DNA from: JAEYOM01 sp036260935
GTDB lineage: Bacteria > Bacillota > Clostridia > Acetivibrionales > DTU013
Direction of reading: 5' to 3'
Length of the DNA stretch: 64,000 nucleotides
Assembly: GCA_036260935.1 (NCBI GenBank)
Contig: DATALQ010000018.1
Location: 124,001 to 188,000 of the forward strand
The notes under the pieces were generated by a model. It saw only the letters and a program-made list of their open reading frames with translations. It was not told the DNA's origin and made no database searches. Positions 17,539 through 26,280 of this stretch are shown here, piece after piece (position 1 is the stretch's first letter; each line of letters begins with the position of its first letter). The position numbers were made by a program, and so were the translations under genes.

Positions 17539-19335
17539 TTACTCCGTATCTGCGGTATATGCGTAGACCATCCTGTCGTGTACCATCTCAAGGTTCGAAG
17601 GTATCAGCCATACCTCGTCAAAGGTGGTGCCAAAGCCTCCAAGCTCTATCTCGGCTCTGTCATATATGCCTCTTGACAGGATTTCGGTAATGGAATACTG
17701 TTTGGTCCTGCTGCTTCTTTTTTGCAGAGTGAATCCCCATCTGCCTTCGACCCCCTCTATTGTGAGCTTGAGAGATCTGTCCCGTTCTGTGTCCGCAGGT
17801 CTGAACAATTGGTAATTCGAGGCGAGATGATCAAGCCGCCCGGTGTCTGCCGAAACCGGGTATTTGGCATAGGAGTTCTGCGCGGAGGCGGCCAGGTTCC
17901 ATGCTGCTCCTTCCTTGTAATATTGAGCCGGATTGGTATTATACGTCGAGAATTGGTTATAGACCGACCCGATATCTTTTCCGGCGTAATGTGTCCTGAT
18001 GAACCTGTCGATTGCCTGAATGCTGTTGTTATAGCCCGATGCCTGCAGTTCCCAGATTCTTCGCATCGTATCGAACCCGCCGTAGTACTGGGAAAGGAAC
18101 TTTGCAAAGATAACCCCGCTGTAGCTTGTTTTATCCAGCGATAAGCCCGGCGTTTTAAAGTATTTCCTGATATACCTTACATAATCGTTTATTCCAGTGT
18201 AGACCTCATCCTCGTTCCAGGTTGCCGAGGCTTCCTTCCACCAGGCGTCGGCTTCCACGTTATAGGCATACTGTACTGCGTGGAAGTATTCATGTGCGGC
18301 AGTTACCCTCATGCACTCCAGCCTGCTCTTATCGAAGCCTTTTTCCCTCGAATAGCTGTTGTCGATGCAGATATAGCTGGAGGCTGTGCCTGCTCTATTC
18401 TGCGAGCCGTACATTTTCGAGGAGAAGGTCACCCCGTATTTGTCCTTGAGGTCGTAGACGTAGATATCATAATAGTCTTTTCCCTCCTCAAGCAAGGGTT
18501 CGCGATAGCCTCTCGAAACACAGGTAAGGGCTCTGACATTTTCAAAAGCTTCTGCCACCTGGGTTATATACGGCGGCACCGCTTCGGGATCCCTGTAATT
18601 GAAATCGACAGCGTTTTCGCCCGATAGAGTGTAATGAATGTTGAAATTCCTGCCCGGGCTCCTATACGATTTGTCCAGTTCGGGTACCGAGTAGGCGACG
18701 GCCTGCCTCACGGCTTCCGACACCGAAGTATCGGCGCTCCTGCCTTTTAGGTATCTGTTCAGCTCATCCAATATACCTGTCCCGCTCTTCATTGGCACTC
18801 TTGATTGGTATTCCTTCGGGAGTTGGTGTGAATTGAATAAAGCCCGGGCCATATACTTCATTTTTGTATTTTCGTCGATCAGGCCGGTACTGAAGGCAAG
18901 TCTTATCCTGTCTGCCGAACACAGACCAGTTTCTGCTTTGTCAAAGCCATACCGCCCGTCATCCTTATTCTTCGGTTGAATATCCCTTATGGCGAAGCGA
19001 ATATCGCCGGCTTCCCCTTTAGGAACGGTTCTGTATTGGCTTTTAACTGCAGTGCCTGCCGGTAGTGTAGCTACATCCAGGCATACGATGAATTCGCAAT
19101 CACTTGCAAAAAACCTGAATTCTCCCTTGTCATTGGTCTGCGTCCTGCTTATCAGTTTATCTCTTCGAATTTTGATGTTCTTTCCGTTTTCATTCTGTAT
19201 ACCTCTATCGGCAGGAAGGAACAGGTTTATACCGATGCCTTTCAGCAATGGACCGGGCTCACCCTGCCTGCCGTATCGGCCGGTATCATGATATACTGTG
19301 CCCTTTATCATTCTGGCGGATCTTCTTGCACTCAT
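17539..19335 (-). CDS. 598-aa HExxH protein, putative zinc metalloprotease
   Basis: The N-terminal 120 residues look like a transthyretin/SdrD-B-type beta domain (IKGTVYHDTGR, then TNDKGEFRF). The central part contains AHEYFHAVQYAYN (HEYFH at residues 348-352) followed by WWKEASATWNEDE, where Glu368 could be the third zinc ligand. The pattern resembles the MXAN_6640-type putative metalloproteases. The C-terminal 130 residues look like a beta-sandwich. There is no signal peptide, which is odd for such a layout and suggests a cytosolic or spore-localised role. GGAGGG precedes the ATG. It is probably the last gene of an operon with three small proteins just upstream. Confidence 0.7.
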   Translation of the reverse strand: MSARRSARMIKGTVYHDTGRYGRQGEPGPLLKGIGINLFLPADRGIQNENGKNIKIRRDKLISRTQTNDKGEFRFFASDCEFIVCLDVATLPAGTAVKSQYRTVPKGEAGDIRFAIRDIQPKNKDDGRYGFDKAETGLCSADRIRLAFSTGLIDENTKMKYMARALFNSHQLPKEYQSRVPMKSGTGILDELNRYLKGRSADTSVSEAVRQAVAYSVPELDKSYRSPGRNFNIHYTLSGENAVDFNYRDPEAVPPYITQVAEAFENVRALTCVSRGYREPLLEEGKDYYDIYVYDLKDKYGVTFSSKMYGSQNRAGTASSYICIDNSYSREKGFDKSRLECMRVTAAHEYFHAVQYAYNVEADAWWKEASATWNEDEVYTGINDYVRYIRKYFKTPGLSLDKTSYSGVIFAKFLSQYYGGFDTMRRIWELQASGYNNSIQAIDRFIRTHYAGKDIGSVYNQFSTYNTNPAQYYKEGAAWNLAASAQNSYAKYPVSADTGRLDHLASNYQLFRPADTERDRSLKLTIEGVEGRWGFTLQKRSSRTKQYSITEILSRGIYDRAEIELGGFGTTFDEVWLIPSNLEMVHDRMVYAYTADTE

Positions 19336-19433
19336 TTGGCAATCCCTCCGGATATACTAAAGAATAATACTTTAATAAAATGATCTGACTATTTAATATA
19401 TGCCGAAAGCTTAGATTTGTTAATTATGTTAAC

Positions 19434-19580
19434 TTATATAAGCATTATCGATAATATGATCAGGAACAATATAAAGGCGATTACAGTGGTATCGGAAAAC
19501 AGGCTGTATAATGCCAGGACCAGCACCAACGCAGCTGCGATAACAGCGATATCATGTATTTCAAGGGCGGACAGATTCAT
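19434..19580 (-). CDS. 48-aa membrane peptide, coupled to upstream gene
   Basis: The product starts MNLSALEIHDIAVIAAALVL and is almost all membrane helix, with a short polar turn SDTT between two hydrophobic runs. Its ATG overlaps the stop of the 113-residue gene in an ATGA arrangement, which argues for translational coupling and that it is real. It resembles the 43-residue peptide two genes upstream (both have a HDI motif before the helix). No known family. Confidence 0.68.
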   Translation of the reverse strand: MNLSALEIHDIAVIAAALVLVLALYSLFSDTTVIAFILFLIILSIMLI

Positions 19581-19918
19581 GGTATTCCAAGCCTTCCAAG
19601 CATCGCTTTCACTACTTCATCCAAGGTTTTTGAGCCGATCTGGTCAAGTATCTTTTCAAGTTCTGTTTTTCTTTTCAATGAGCCGGTCAGTACGATTTCT
19701 ATTGTCTGATTCCTGTCGATCAGTACTGAGGTAACCTCGAGGACTCCGGCAAGCATGGCGCCGATTATCAATGCCTGGGACGGGTTTATACCGCCCGCGT
19801 CAGCATTCGCTCCGCAGCTTTTTTTCCCGTCTCTGCTTTTTGGATCGGCAGCTGAGTTCGGACTCAGTCCGGCAAGTAAATCTTTAAGAGCATCATTGAT
19901 ATTATCAGGCAAAGGCAC
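19577..19918 (-). CDS. 113-aa protein of unknown function
   Basis: The protein has an N-terminal LPDNINDALKDLLAGLSP segment and a polar, Lys/Asp-rich linker. It then has one Gly/Ala hydrophobic stretch (SQALIIGAMLAGVLEVTS) and a C-terminal amphipathic part (LEKILDQIGSKTLDEVVKAM). The GTG start is set by AAGGAGG seven bases upstream. It lies between two genes for tiny membrane peptides and is coupled to the second. I do not recognise the family; a membrane-associated accessory factor is possible. Confidence 0.65.
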   Translation of the reverse strand: MPLPDNINDALKDLLAGLSPNSAADPKSRDGKKSCGANADAGGINPSQALIIGAMLAGVLEVTSVLIDRNQTIEIVLTGSLKRKTELEKILDQIGSKTLDEVVKAMLGRLGIP

Positions 19919-19941
19919 GAGATACCCTCCTTATCGTCACT

Positions 19942-20073
19942 TTATGGAGGAGGGAGCACTGTGTTTAAAACCGGAGTTTCAGTTCCGACTGCCAGACCTG
20001 AAGCAAAAATAATAAACAGCAGCGACGCTATCAAAAGCAATATATCGTGTTTCTTGTTTTCGTTAAGCTTCAT
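19942..20073 (-). CDS. 43-aa membrane peptide
   Basis: The product begins MKLNENKKHDILLLIASLLF, has a single membrane helix, and ends with a polar stretch and PPP. GAGGG lies five bases ahead of the ATG. The KKHDI entry into the helix matches the EIHDI of the 48-residue peptide downstream, so the two look paralogous. It is the first gene of the four-gene minus-strand group ending with the HExxH protein. Confidence 0.62.
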   Translation of the reverse strand: MKLNENKKHDILLLIASLLFIIFASGLAVGTETPVLNTVLPPP

Positions 20074-20222
20074 GATAACCCTCTTCAAATGCTTTGGCCC
20101 ATAAGGATCCTCATTATATAATATTTTGCTTTTATTTAAATGTGACTGGCATAATTCGTTTCGACGTATTATACTAAAATAATGGAAATGTATTCTTTTT
20201 ATGTTAATCGGAGTGTGTATTT

Positions 20223-21155
20223 ATGGAATACATAACTGTCCGGGAAGCGGCAGAAATGTGGAAAATTTCTGTAAGACGCGTGCAATATCTGTGCGCACAT
20301 AATATGTTACCGGGCTCAGTACGATTCGGCAAGGTTTGGTCCATTCCCGCCGATTGTGATAAACCCAGGGATAACAGGCGTAAAGTAAATACAGATGGGC
20401 AAAACGATATTAGTGGTTCTTTTGGGCATGTTGGCTGTAATGGAGAGATGCTGTATAAAATCATAGAGTTTTTCCCTTATCCGATCCAGGTATATAAACC
20501 GGACGGGATGATGGTTTTAACCAATGATGCAGCTTTAAGGCTAATGCATATATCTTCGAAAGACCAGTTGATCGGGAAATTTAACGTGCTGAAGGACCCC
20601 GTCATCGATAAATGGGGAGAAGAAGTAAGGAAACGGATTTCAGGGTCATTTCAGGGTGAAACTGTACAATTTCGTGATCTGAAAATACCGATTCGGGGAA
20701 TTCTCGATAGATTCGGGGTAGAAGAGCTTTGCCTTGACAGCAGCTTCCAGAATATCACCTGCTTTCCTATTTTTGATGATAACAATAAACTGGAATATGT
20801 CGTACATGTCTTTGTCACAACCAAGCTTTATAACGGTAAGGAAGAGATGGTCAGAGCAAAGGAATACATAGAAAGGCACTGGCTGGAGGAATTTAATCTG
20901 GACAAGGCAGCCGGTTCGGTAAATTTGAGCAGATATCACTTTTCCCGTCTTTTCAAAAAATTCACCTCCATGACTCCTTTCAGCTATTATCAGTATATAA
21001 AAATATGCAAGCTGAAGGAGAAGCTTTGTGACATAAATCTGTCTGTCAGCGACGCTTTTTCTGCCTGCGGCCTCGATTACAACGGGAGCTATGCCAGAGT
21101 ATTCAGGAAAAAGGTCGGTATGACGCCGTCACAATACCGAAAAGTGTGTAAATAA
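20223..21155 (+). CDS. AraC-type regulator with N-terminal excisionase HTH and PAS
   Basis: This 310-residue protein has a MerR/excisionase-like helix-turn-helix at residues 1-55 (VREAAEMWKISVRRVQYLC, then VRFGKVWSIP). A PAS-like sensor follows at about 80-205 (FPYPIQVYKPDGMMVLTNDAALRL), and a full AraC double HTH at about 210-310 (SRYHFSRLFKKFTSMTPFSYY, then GMTPSQYRK). DNA-binding domains at both ends are unusual. The PAS pocket probably binds a small ligand or cofactor. It lies directly upstream of, and in the same direction as, an SLH surface protein, which may be its target. Confidence 0.82.
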   Translation: MEYITVREAAEMWKISVRRVQYLCAHNMLPGSVRFGKVWSIPADCDKPRDNRRKVNTDGQNDISGSFGHVGCNGEMLYKIIEFFPYPIQVYKPDGMMVLTNDAALRLMHISSKDQLIGKFNVLKDPVIDKWGEEVRKRISGSFQGETVQFRDLKIPIRGILDRFGVEELCLDSSFQNITCFPIFDDNNKLEYVVHVFVTTKLYNGKEEMVRAKEYIERHWLEEFNLDKAAGSVNLSRYHFSRLFKKFTSMTPFSYYQYIKICKLKEKLCDINLSVSDAFSACGLDYNGSYARVFRKKVGMTPSQYRKVCK

Positions 21156-21313
21156 AAATAATACCGCAATATTTTTACTAAAATCAGTTTTATTTTCAAT
21201 ATAATAATTCCATTTATTATGCCACTATTAAAACATACGGCACTTTTGGTCTGCCCATGACAAACCGATTCTGCTACAAAGTGCAGGCATATTTTAGGGA
21301 GGTATATTGGAAA

Positions 21314-22795
21314 ATGAAAAAGAGAGTCGTTTCGATTTGTTTACTCGTGTTTATGCTGGTATTAGCTTTTCCTGTAACAGCAGGAGCTGCAAGTATGGCC
21401 GACGTGCCAAAAAGCATCGGCGCGCCGGTAAACGTGGGAGTATCGGCAGAGGAGAACGAAGGAGCGTTCGATTGGTTCCAGTTTGGTTTCTCGGGAGATA
21501 AGAATGTCAGAAAATTCGGCGAACTGGATGCCAGCGGGGACTTCAAGGAGCTCGGACTCGGCAGCCTGGGTATCGATGTGCAGATAGATTATAAATACAA
21601 CGAATCGGGCAAATGGCATTATGACGCATCATGGGACGAGCCCGGAAACGCTCCGTACGAAACGCTCGTTTACGACGTATTGAATATGGATTCAGGCGAC
21701 GCTTCGATAAACGGTGAAAATCTCGATCCCGTAATCATTAATATGGACCAGCTGAAAAACAATACATATTATTTTCGTTTGAGGTATGTGCTTTCCTATT
21801 ACAACGACGGATCAGGAGAAGATGTAAAACTGATCTCGCCCTGGTCCGAAACGGTTGCAATGGGCAAAGCCGCAGCTCAGAAAGAGGTGACTAAGGTTGA
21901 CCCGCCGGTACTAAAAAATGCGGAATTGAAAAAAAACGATAAAGGCGTGCCATACATTGAACTAACTGTTACTATCCCGGAAAGCGTAAAGGCTCTGAAT
22001 AACGGAGAGGGCTCCGTTTGCCAGTATACAAGCGTCAGAATGAACGGGCAGAGCTGGAGTGAAACGGGAACAAGCGCAGGCCTGCTGCAGGAAATAATCC
22101 AGGTGAATCCTGAGGATGAAGGCGGGATCGGCATTGTAGATATCAAGGCGGCAAGCTATGACGTACGTGTCCGCTTCGGTTACAGCAGCAAATACACCGG
22201 AGACAAAGAAATATATTCGCCCTATTCAAATATAATGACGATCGGCACCCCGGCATTCAAAAACGCCAGCAAATGGGCGACGGCAGAGCTTAACAAGGCT
22301 GCTGAATACGGATTCATTACCGACAAAATAAGAGACAATATGTCAGGTCCGATAACGCGTGAGGAATTTGCGGAGCTGGCTATAAAGCTATATGAGAAAT
22401 ACACCGGAGAAGCGGCAACCTACAAGGATAAGAGCTCTTTTGTCGATACCGATAATCCTGAGATATTCAAGGCGTTCGATCTGAAAATCGTAAACGGTAC
22501 CGATCCGGCTAAGAAACTGTTCACGCCCAAAGCTCTGACTACCCGCGAACAGGTCGCGGCCATGCTTTACCGCGCAGTACAGGCTATCAAGCCGGATGCC
22601 GACCTGTCGACTGCAGGAGCGCCGAATTTCTCGGATATGAAACAGGTTTCGAAGTACGCCGTGGATAACGTTAAATTCATGGCTAAAATGGGATTCATAC
22701 AGGGTTCGAACGGAAAATTCGATCCGAAGGGTACATGCACCAGGGAGCAGGCGGTGCTTATAGCTGTAAGGGTCTATGAAAAATATGCAGGTTAA
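21314..22795 (+). CDS. Secreted SLH-domain surface protein
   Basis: The 493-residue precursor starts with a signal peptide (MKKRVVSICLLVFMLVLAF, cleavage near AGAASM). An N-terminal beta-rich part of about 320 residues, possibly with two fibronectin-like modules, is followed by two to three SLH repeats from about residue 330. These include the ITREEFAELAIKLYEKYTG and FSDMKQVSKYAVDNVKFMA segments. SLH domains bind pyruvylated secondary cell-wall polymer, so it is attached to the cell wall. GGGAGG at 21297-21302 favours the ATG at 21314 over an upstream ATG at 21257. No enzymatic domain is evident. Confidence 0.87.
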   Translation: MKKRVVSICLLVFMLVLAFPVTAGAASMADVPKSIGAPVNVGVSAEENEGAFDWFQFGFSGDKNVRKFGELDASGDFKELGLGSLGIDVQIDYKYNESGKWHYDASWDEPGNAPYETLVYDVLNMDSGDASINGENLDPVIINMDQLKNNTYYFRLRYVLSYYNDGSGEDVKLISPWSETVAMGKAAAQKEVTKVDPPVLKNAELKKNDKGVPYIELTVTIPESVKALNNGEGSVCQYTSVRMNGQSWSETGTSAGLLQEIIQVNPEDEGGIGIVDIKAASYDVRVRFGYSSKYTGDKEIYSPYSNIMTIGTPAFKNASKWATAELNKAAEYGFITDKIRDNMSGPITREEFAELAIKLYEKYTGEAATYKDKSSFVDTDNPEIFKAFDLKIVNGTDPAKKLFTPKALTTREQVAAMLYRAVQAIKPDADLSTAGAPNFSDMKQVSKYAVDNVKFMAKMGFIQGSNGKFDPKGTCTREQAVLIAVRVYEKYAG

Positions 22796-22836
22796 TAAGG
22801 TAGCTGCAACAGATTCCAATAAATCTGATATTTGTA

Positions 22837-22866
22837 TTGACAAAATTTAGAACCAGGCAATATAAT
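22837..22866 (+). promoter_or_regulatory. Consensus promoter of the export operon
   Basis: TTGACA and TATAAT, both perfect consensus hexamers, are 18 bases apart. Transcription should start near 22873 and run through a structured leader before the ABC genes. It is the strongest promoter I could find in the window. Confidence 0.85.
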
Positions 22867-22873
22867 ATTATTA

Positions 22874-23010
22874 CATTTACATACAGCTTTTGTAGAGCAG
22901 GCGATGCCGTGAATGCGGCGTGGGGCCGGGCCTTATAAGGCAGCAGGTTTTGATGACAACACCTGTGGGACTATAATCCAAACAATTATAGCCCTACAGG
23001 TGTTTTTTAT
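22874..23010 (+). promoter_or_regulatory. Structured leader with intrinsic terminator
   Basis: Between the promoter and the ABC operon lies about 137 nt of GC-rich leader. Visible hairpins are GCCG/CGGC (about 22905-22919) and GCC-TTATAA-GGC (about 22930-22941). A terminator then pairs AACACCTGT-GGG-CTATAAT with ATTATAG-CCC-ACAGGTGTT, followed by TTTTTTATTT. Upstream CAGGT can pair with ACCTG in the terminator's left arm, an alternative to termination. This looks like a riboswitch or attenuator, but I could not match a known class. A TGATGAC element is vaguely like the fluoride aptamer; the rest is not. Confidence 0.65.
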
Positions 23011-23121
23011 TTATCCGGAAAACGCTTGAGAGTGCGCGATAATTACGGGGAACAGTCAAATAAAGGGGTTAAGTGCAGCTGATGTAAAAAGTTATGAAGT
23101 GTTGTGATAGGGGTGATTAGC

Positions 23122-23829
23122 TTGGCAGGCAGTCTTGTGGAAGTTAAAAACGTATCAAAGGAATATGTGATGGGAGAGGTCACGGTAAAAGCCGCAGCCG
23201 ATATGTCTTTCAGCATAGAAGCCGGCGAGTTCGTCGTAATACTTGGACCGAGTGGGTCTGGGAAAAGTACGGTGCTGAATATGGTAGGCGGTATGGACAG
23301 ACCCACAGGCGGAGAGATATGGGTGGAAGGCAGGAATATTGCGGAGCTCTCCGACAAGGAACTGACGCTTTACAGGAGGAACAGCATCGGCTTTGTTTTT
23401 CAGTTCTACAATCTGATGCCCAACCTGACTGCCCTTGAGAATGTCGAGCTTGTAATGCAGACGAGCGAGGCTCCGCTTGATGCAAGAGAAGTTCTGCGTG
23501 AGCTTGGACTAGGCGAAAGGCTTGACAATTTCCCATCCCAGCTTTCTGGTGGGGAGCAGCAGCGTGTTGCCCTGGCAAGGGCGCTTGTCAAAAATCCGGT
23601 ACTCCTTCTCTGCGACGAACCCACCGGAGCGCTTGATTATCAGACCGGTAAATCAATACTGAAGCTTTTGAACGATATCAACAAAAATAAAAGGAAAACG
23701 GTCGTTATTATCACCCATAACGCCGCTATTGCAGCAATGGCCGACAAGGTGATACGCGTAAGGAGCGGGCAGGTCGAGTCCCTTGAGATGAATAGTGATC
23801 CTTTGCCTCCCGAAAGGATAGAGTGGTAA
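23122..23829 (+). CDS. MacB/LolD-type ABC ATPase
   Basis: The 235-residue ATPase has Walker A GPSGSGKS, the signature LSGGEQQR, Walker B LLLCDEPTGALD and the switch His in VVIITHN. It matches the ATPases that work with FtsX-like permeases (LolD/MacB/YknY). The start is uncertain: a TTG eight bases after AGGGG is used here, with an in-frame GTG at 23104 possible. Its stop overlaps the permease start. The product should power export or extrusion of a lipophile, peptide or antibiotic with the two following gene products. Confidence 0.9.
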   Translation: MAGSLVEVKNVSKEYVMGEVTVKAAADMSFSIEAGEFVVILGPSGSGKSTVLNMVGGMDRPTGGEIWVEGRNIAELSDKELTLYRRNSIGFVFQFYNLMPNLTALENVELVMQTSEAPLDAREVLRELGLGERLDNFPSQLSGGEQQRVALARALVKNPVLLLCDEPTGALDYQTGKSILKLLNDINKNKRKTVVIITHNAAIAAMADKVIRVRSGQVESLEMNSDPLPPERIEW

Positions 23830-26192
23830 TGAAAATTCTGCTAAGAAAGCTTAAAAGGGATCTTTGGCAGTCCAAAGGCCAATTTATATCGGTCCTCGTC
23901 CTGGTCATCATCGGCGTGATGTTCTATTCAGGCATCAACGCAACCTACAGAAACCTTACGGAGACCAGTGAGAAGTATTATAAGGATTACCGGATGGGCG
24001 ACCTGTGGATATCCTTTTTCAAGGCGCCCGAAAGTGCGGAGGAAGAGGTGCGGGCGCTGCCGTTTGTTAAAATGGCTACGGGCAGGGTCGTACGTGACGC
24101 CAAGCTGGACATTTCCGGAGATAATGCCGTAGTAAGACTGATTTCGATGCCGGATACCAGGACAGAGGTTGTGAACGACATCGACATAAAATCGGGCAGC
24201 TATTTTTCAGACGCCGGAAACAGCCAGTGCCTGGTCGAACAGGAGTTCTTCGAGGCTAATGGTCTCGAGGTAGGGGATTGCATTTATCCCGTCATTAACG
24301 GCGTCGAAGTAAAACTCAGTATAGCCGGCTCTGTTAAAAGTCCGGAATTCGTTTATTCGGTAAGAGATTCGGCGGAAATCATGCCCGACAATAAGAGGTT
24401 CGGCATTGTGTATTTGAAAAAATCCTATGAACAGGCAATTTTCGGTTATGAGGGATCGATAAACGACCTGTCGGTCATACTCGAAGAAGGTACGGATATA
24501 GGTAAAGCCAGGGATGAAATCCGTGATCTGCTCAAGGACTATACCGTTACCGGGATCACGGAACGCAAGGATCAGTCCAGCAACAGGATGCTTACGGAAG
24601 AGATAAAAGGGCTGCAATCACTCGGCGGTTTTTTCCCGATATTGTTCTTTGTAGTGGCTGCAGCGATCATTTATATAACCATGAGCAGGTTGGTCGAGAA
24701 TCAAAGGACGCAAATAGGGGTGCTCAAGGCTTTCGGATTCACGGATATGTTCGTTCTCGCGCACTATCTTTCCTACTCGGTCATATTGGCTGTCACAGGC
24801 AGCATAATAGGCTCGGTTTTCGGCATGCTGCTCGGCAAGGGCTTTACTGAAATGGAGAACATGTATTTCAAGCTGCCCCCGGCGGATATGAAGCTCTATC
24901 CCGAGCTCGTCCTGCCTGCAACGCTGCTGACGCTGCTGTTTTGCCTGCTCGCCGGCTACAACTCCTGCAAGCGGGTATTCAGGATCATGCCGAGTGAGGC
25001 CATGAAGACCAGGGCGCCTGTAAAAGGCAGAAAAATACTGCTCGAGCGTATAGGAATACTTTGGAGAGGCCTTCGATACAACTGGAAAATGGTATTGCGA
25101 AATATTTTCAGGTATAAAAAGAGGGCGCTGCTTTCCTCGACAGGCGTCATTTTCGCAGTAGCCATAACCTTCGTGTCGCTTTCCATGAATAGCTCCGTCA
25201 ATTATCTCATAGACCAGCAGTATTCAAATATTCAGGATTACGATATAAAGGTCGGCTTTTCAAGAATGCTTAACATGGAGGAGCTAAATTCCGTAGAAAG
25301 CCTGCCGTATGTCAAAAAGATGGAGCCGGTGGTCGAAACCGGAGTTGAAATAACAAACGGCTGGAGAAAGAAGGACATTGCGTTTACTGCATTGGTGAGC
25401 AAGCCGGAAATATACAAGGTCGTCGATAAAAACGGACTTCCGGTAGATCCGCCCGACAACGGGATACTCATACCTGAAAGGCTATCCGTTGAACTGGGGC
25501 TGAAGCCGGGGGATATGGCGGAACTGAAGCCGTATTTGCCCGGGAAGGATAAAAGGGAGGTGCGGGTCAGCGGACTGATAGTGCAATACCTTGGAAGCAG
25601 CGCATACGGCAGCATGGAAAGCGTCGCCCGGATTTTCGGGGAAGGCAGGTTCGCAAATTCGGCGGTATTAAAGCTTGACGGTAGCGAGCACGAAAAGGAG
25701 GTTATCGAAAAGCTCAAGAAAATGCCCGTTGTAAGTTCAGTACAGTCAAAATCGGATTCGAAGGAAAATCTAATAAAGAATATGGATATGATGATGACCT
25801 CCGTTTTGTTGATGATCCTCCTGGCCGCAGTCCTGGCGGTGGCAGTTATCTACAATATAGCCACCATCAACATATTCGAAAGGCAAAGGGAGCTTGCCAC
25901 CTTGAAAGTACTGGGTTTTAAGGATAATGAAGTGAGAAACCTGATTTTTAATGAAAATTATCTTCTGACTGCGTTCGGTATAATACTGGGCCTGCCGTTG
26001 GGAAGGCTCATCGGAGGTTATATGATGTCCATGTACCAGACTGACGCCTATACCTTTCCATTTATAGCGGGTATGGACGTATATGCGATAACGGCGGTTT
26101 TTATAATATGTTTTACTATACTGGCCAATCTCATATTGCGAAAAAAAATAAAGGTAATAAATATGGTCGAAGTGCTGAAGAGCAATGAATAG
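23829..26192 (+). CDS. FtsX-like ABC permease, duplicated
   Basis: The 787-residue permease has an N-terminal helix and a large extracytoplasmic domain. Three helices follow (about residues 260-385, FPILFFVVAAAIIYITMSRL), then a second copy of the same plan ending in three helices near the C-terminus (LMILLAAVLAVAVIYNIATI). Both FtsX domains carry the QRT-x-GVLKA/F or REL-x-TLKVLGF coupling helix. Duplicated permeases of this kind act as a monomer with two ATPase subunits. The ATG shares one base with the stop of the ATPase gene. Confidence 0.9.
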   Translation: MKILLRKLKRDLWQSKGQFISVLVLVIIGVMFYSGINATYRNLTETSEKYYKDYRMGDLWISFFKAPESAEEEVRALPFVKMATGRVVRDAKLDISGDNAVVRLISMPDTRTEVVNDIDIKSGSYFSDAGNSQCLVEQEFFEANGLEVGDCIYPVINGVEVKLSIAGSVKSPEFVYSVRDSAEIMPDNKRFGIVYLKKSYEQAIFGYEGSINDLSVILEEGTDIGKARDEIRDLLKDYTVTGITERKDQSSNRMLTEEIKGLQSLGGFFPILFFVVAAAIIYITMSRLVENQRTQIGVLKAFGFTDMFVLAHYLSYSVILAVTGSIIGSVFGMLLGKGFTEMENMYFKLPPADMKLYPELVLPATLLTLLFCLLAGYNSCKRVFRIMPSEAMKTRAPVKGRKILLERIGILWRGLRYNWKMVLRNIFRYKKRALLSSTGVIFAVAITFVSLSMNSSVNYLIDQQYSNIQDYDIKVGFSRMLNMEELNSVESLPYVKKMEPVVETGVEITNGWRKKDIAFTALVSKPEIYKVVDKNGLPVDPPDNGILIPERLSVELGLKPGDMAELKPYLPGKDKREVRVSGLIVQYLGSSAYGSMESVARIFGEGRFANSAVLKLDGSEHEKEVIEKLKKMPVVSSVQSKSDSKENLIKNMDMMMTSVLLMILLAAVLAVAVIYNIATINIFERQRELATLKVLGFKDNEVRNLIFNENYLLTAFGIILGLPLGRLIGGYMMSMYQTDAYTFPFIAGMDVYAITAVFIICFTILANLILRKKIKVINMVEVLKSNE

Positions 26193-26280
26193 TGCCGGAT
26201 AATCAAATTACGGCAGAATGGCTGGAATGCAGGGGAAATTATTTGAATTGATGGCAAAATGTTTTAATGGAGGGTTCAAA

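Noticed and set aside
22874..23010. Fluoride riboswitch
   Set aside because: GGCGATG and TGATGAC are present, but the loop and the 3' strand lack the GGNG/CNCC pseudoknot pairing and the usual spacing, and the downstream genes are not fluoride exporters.
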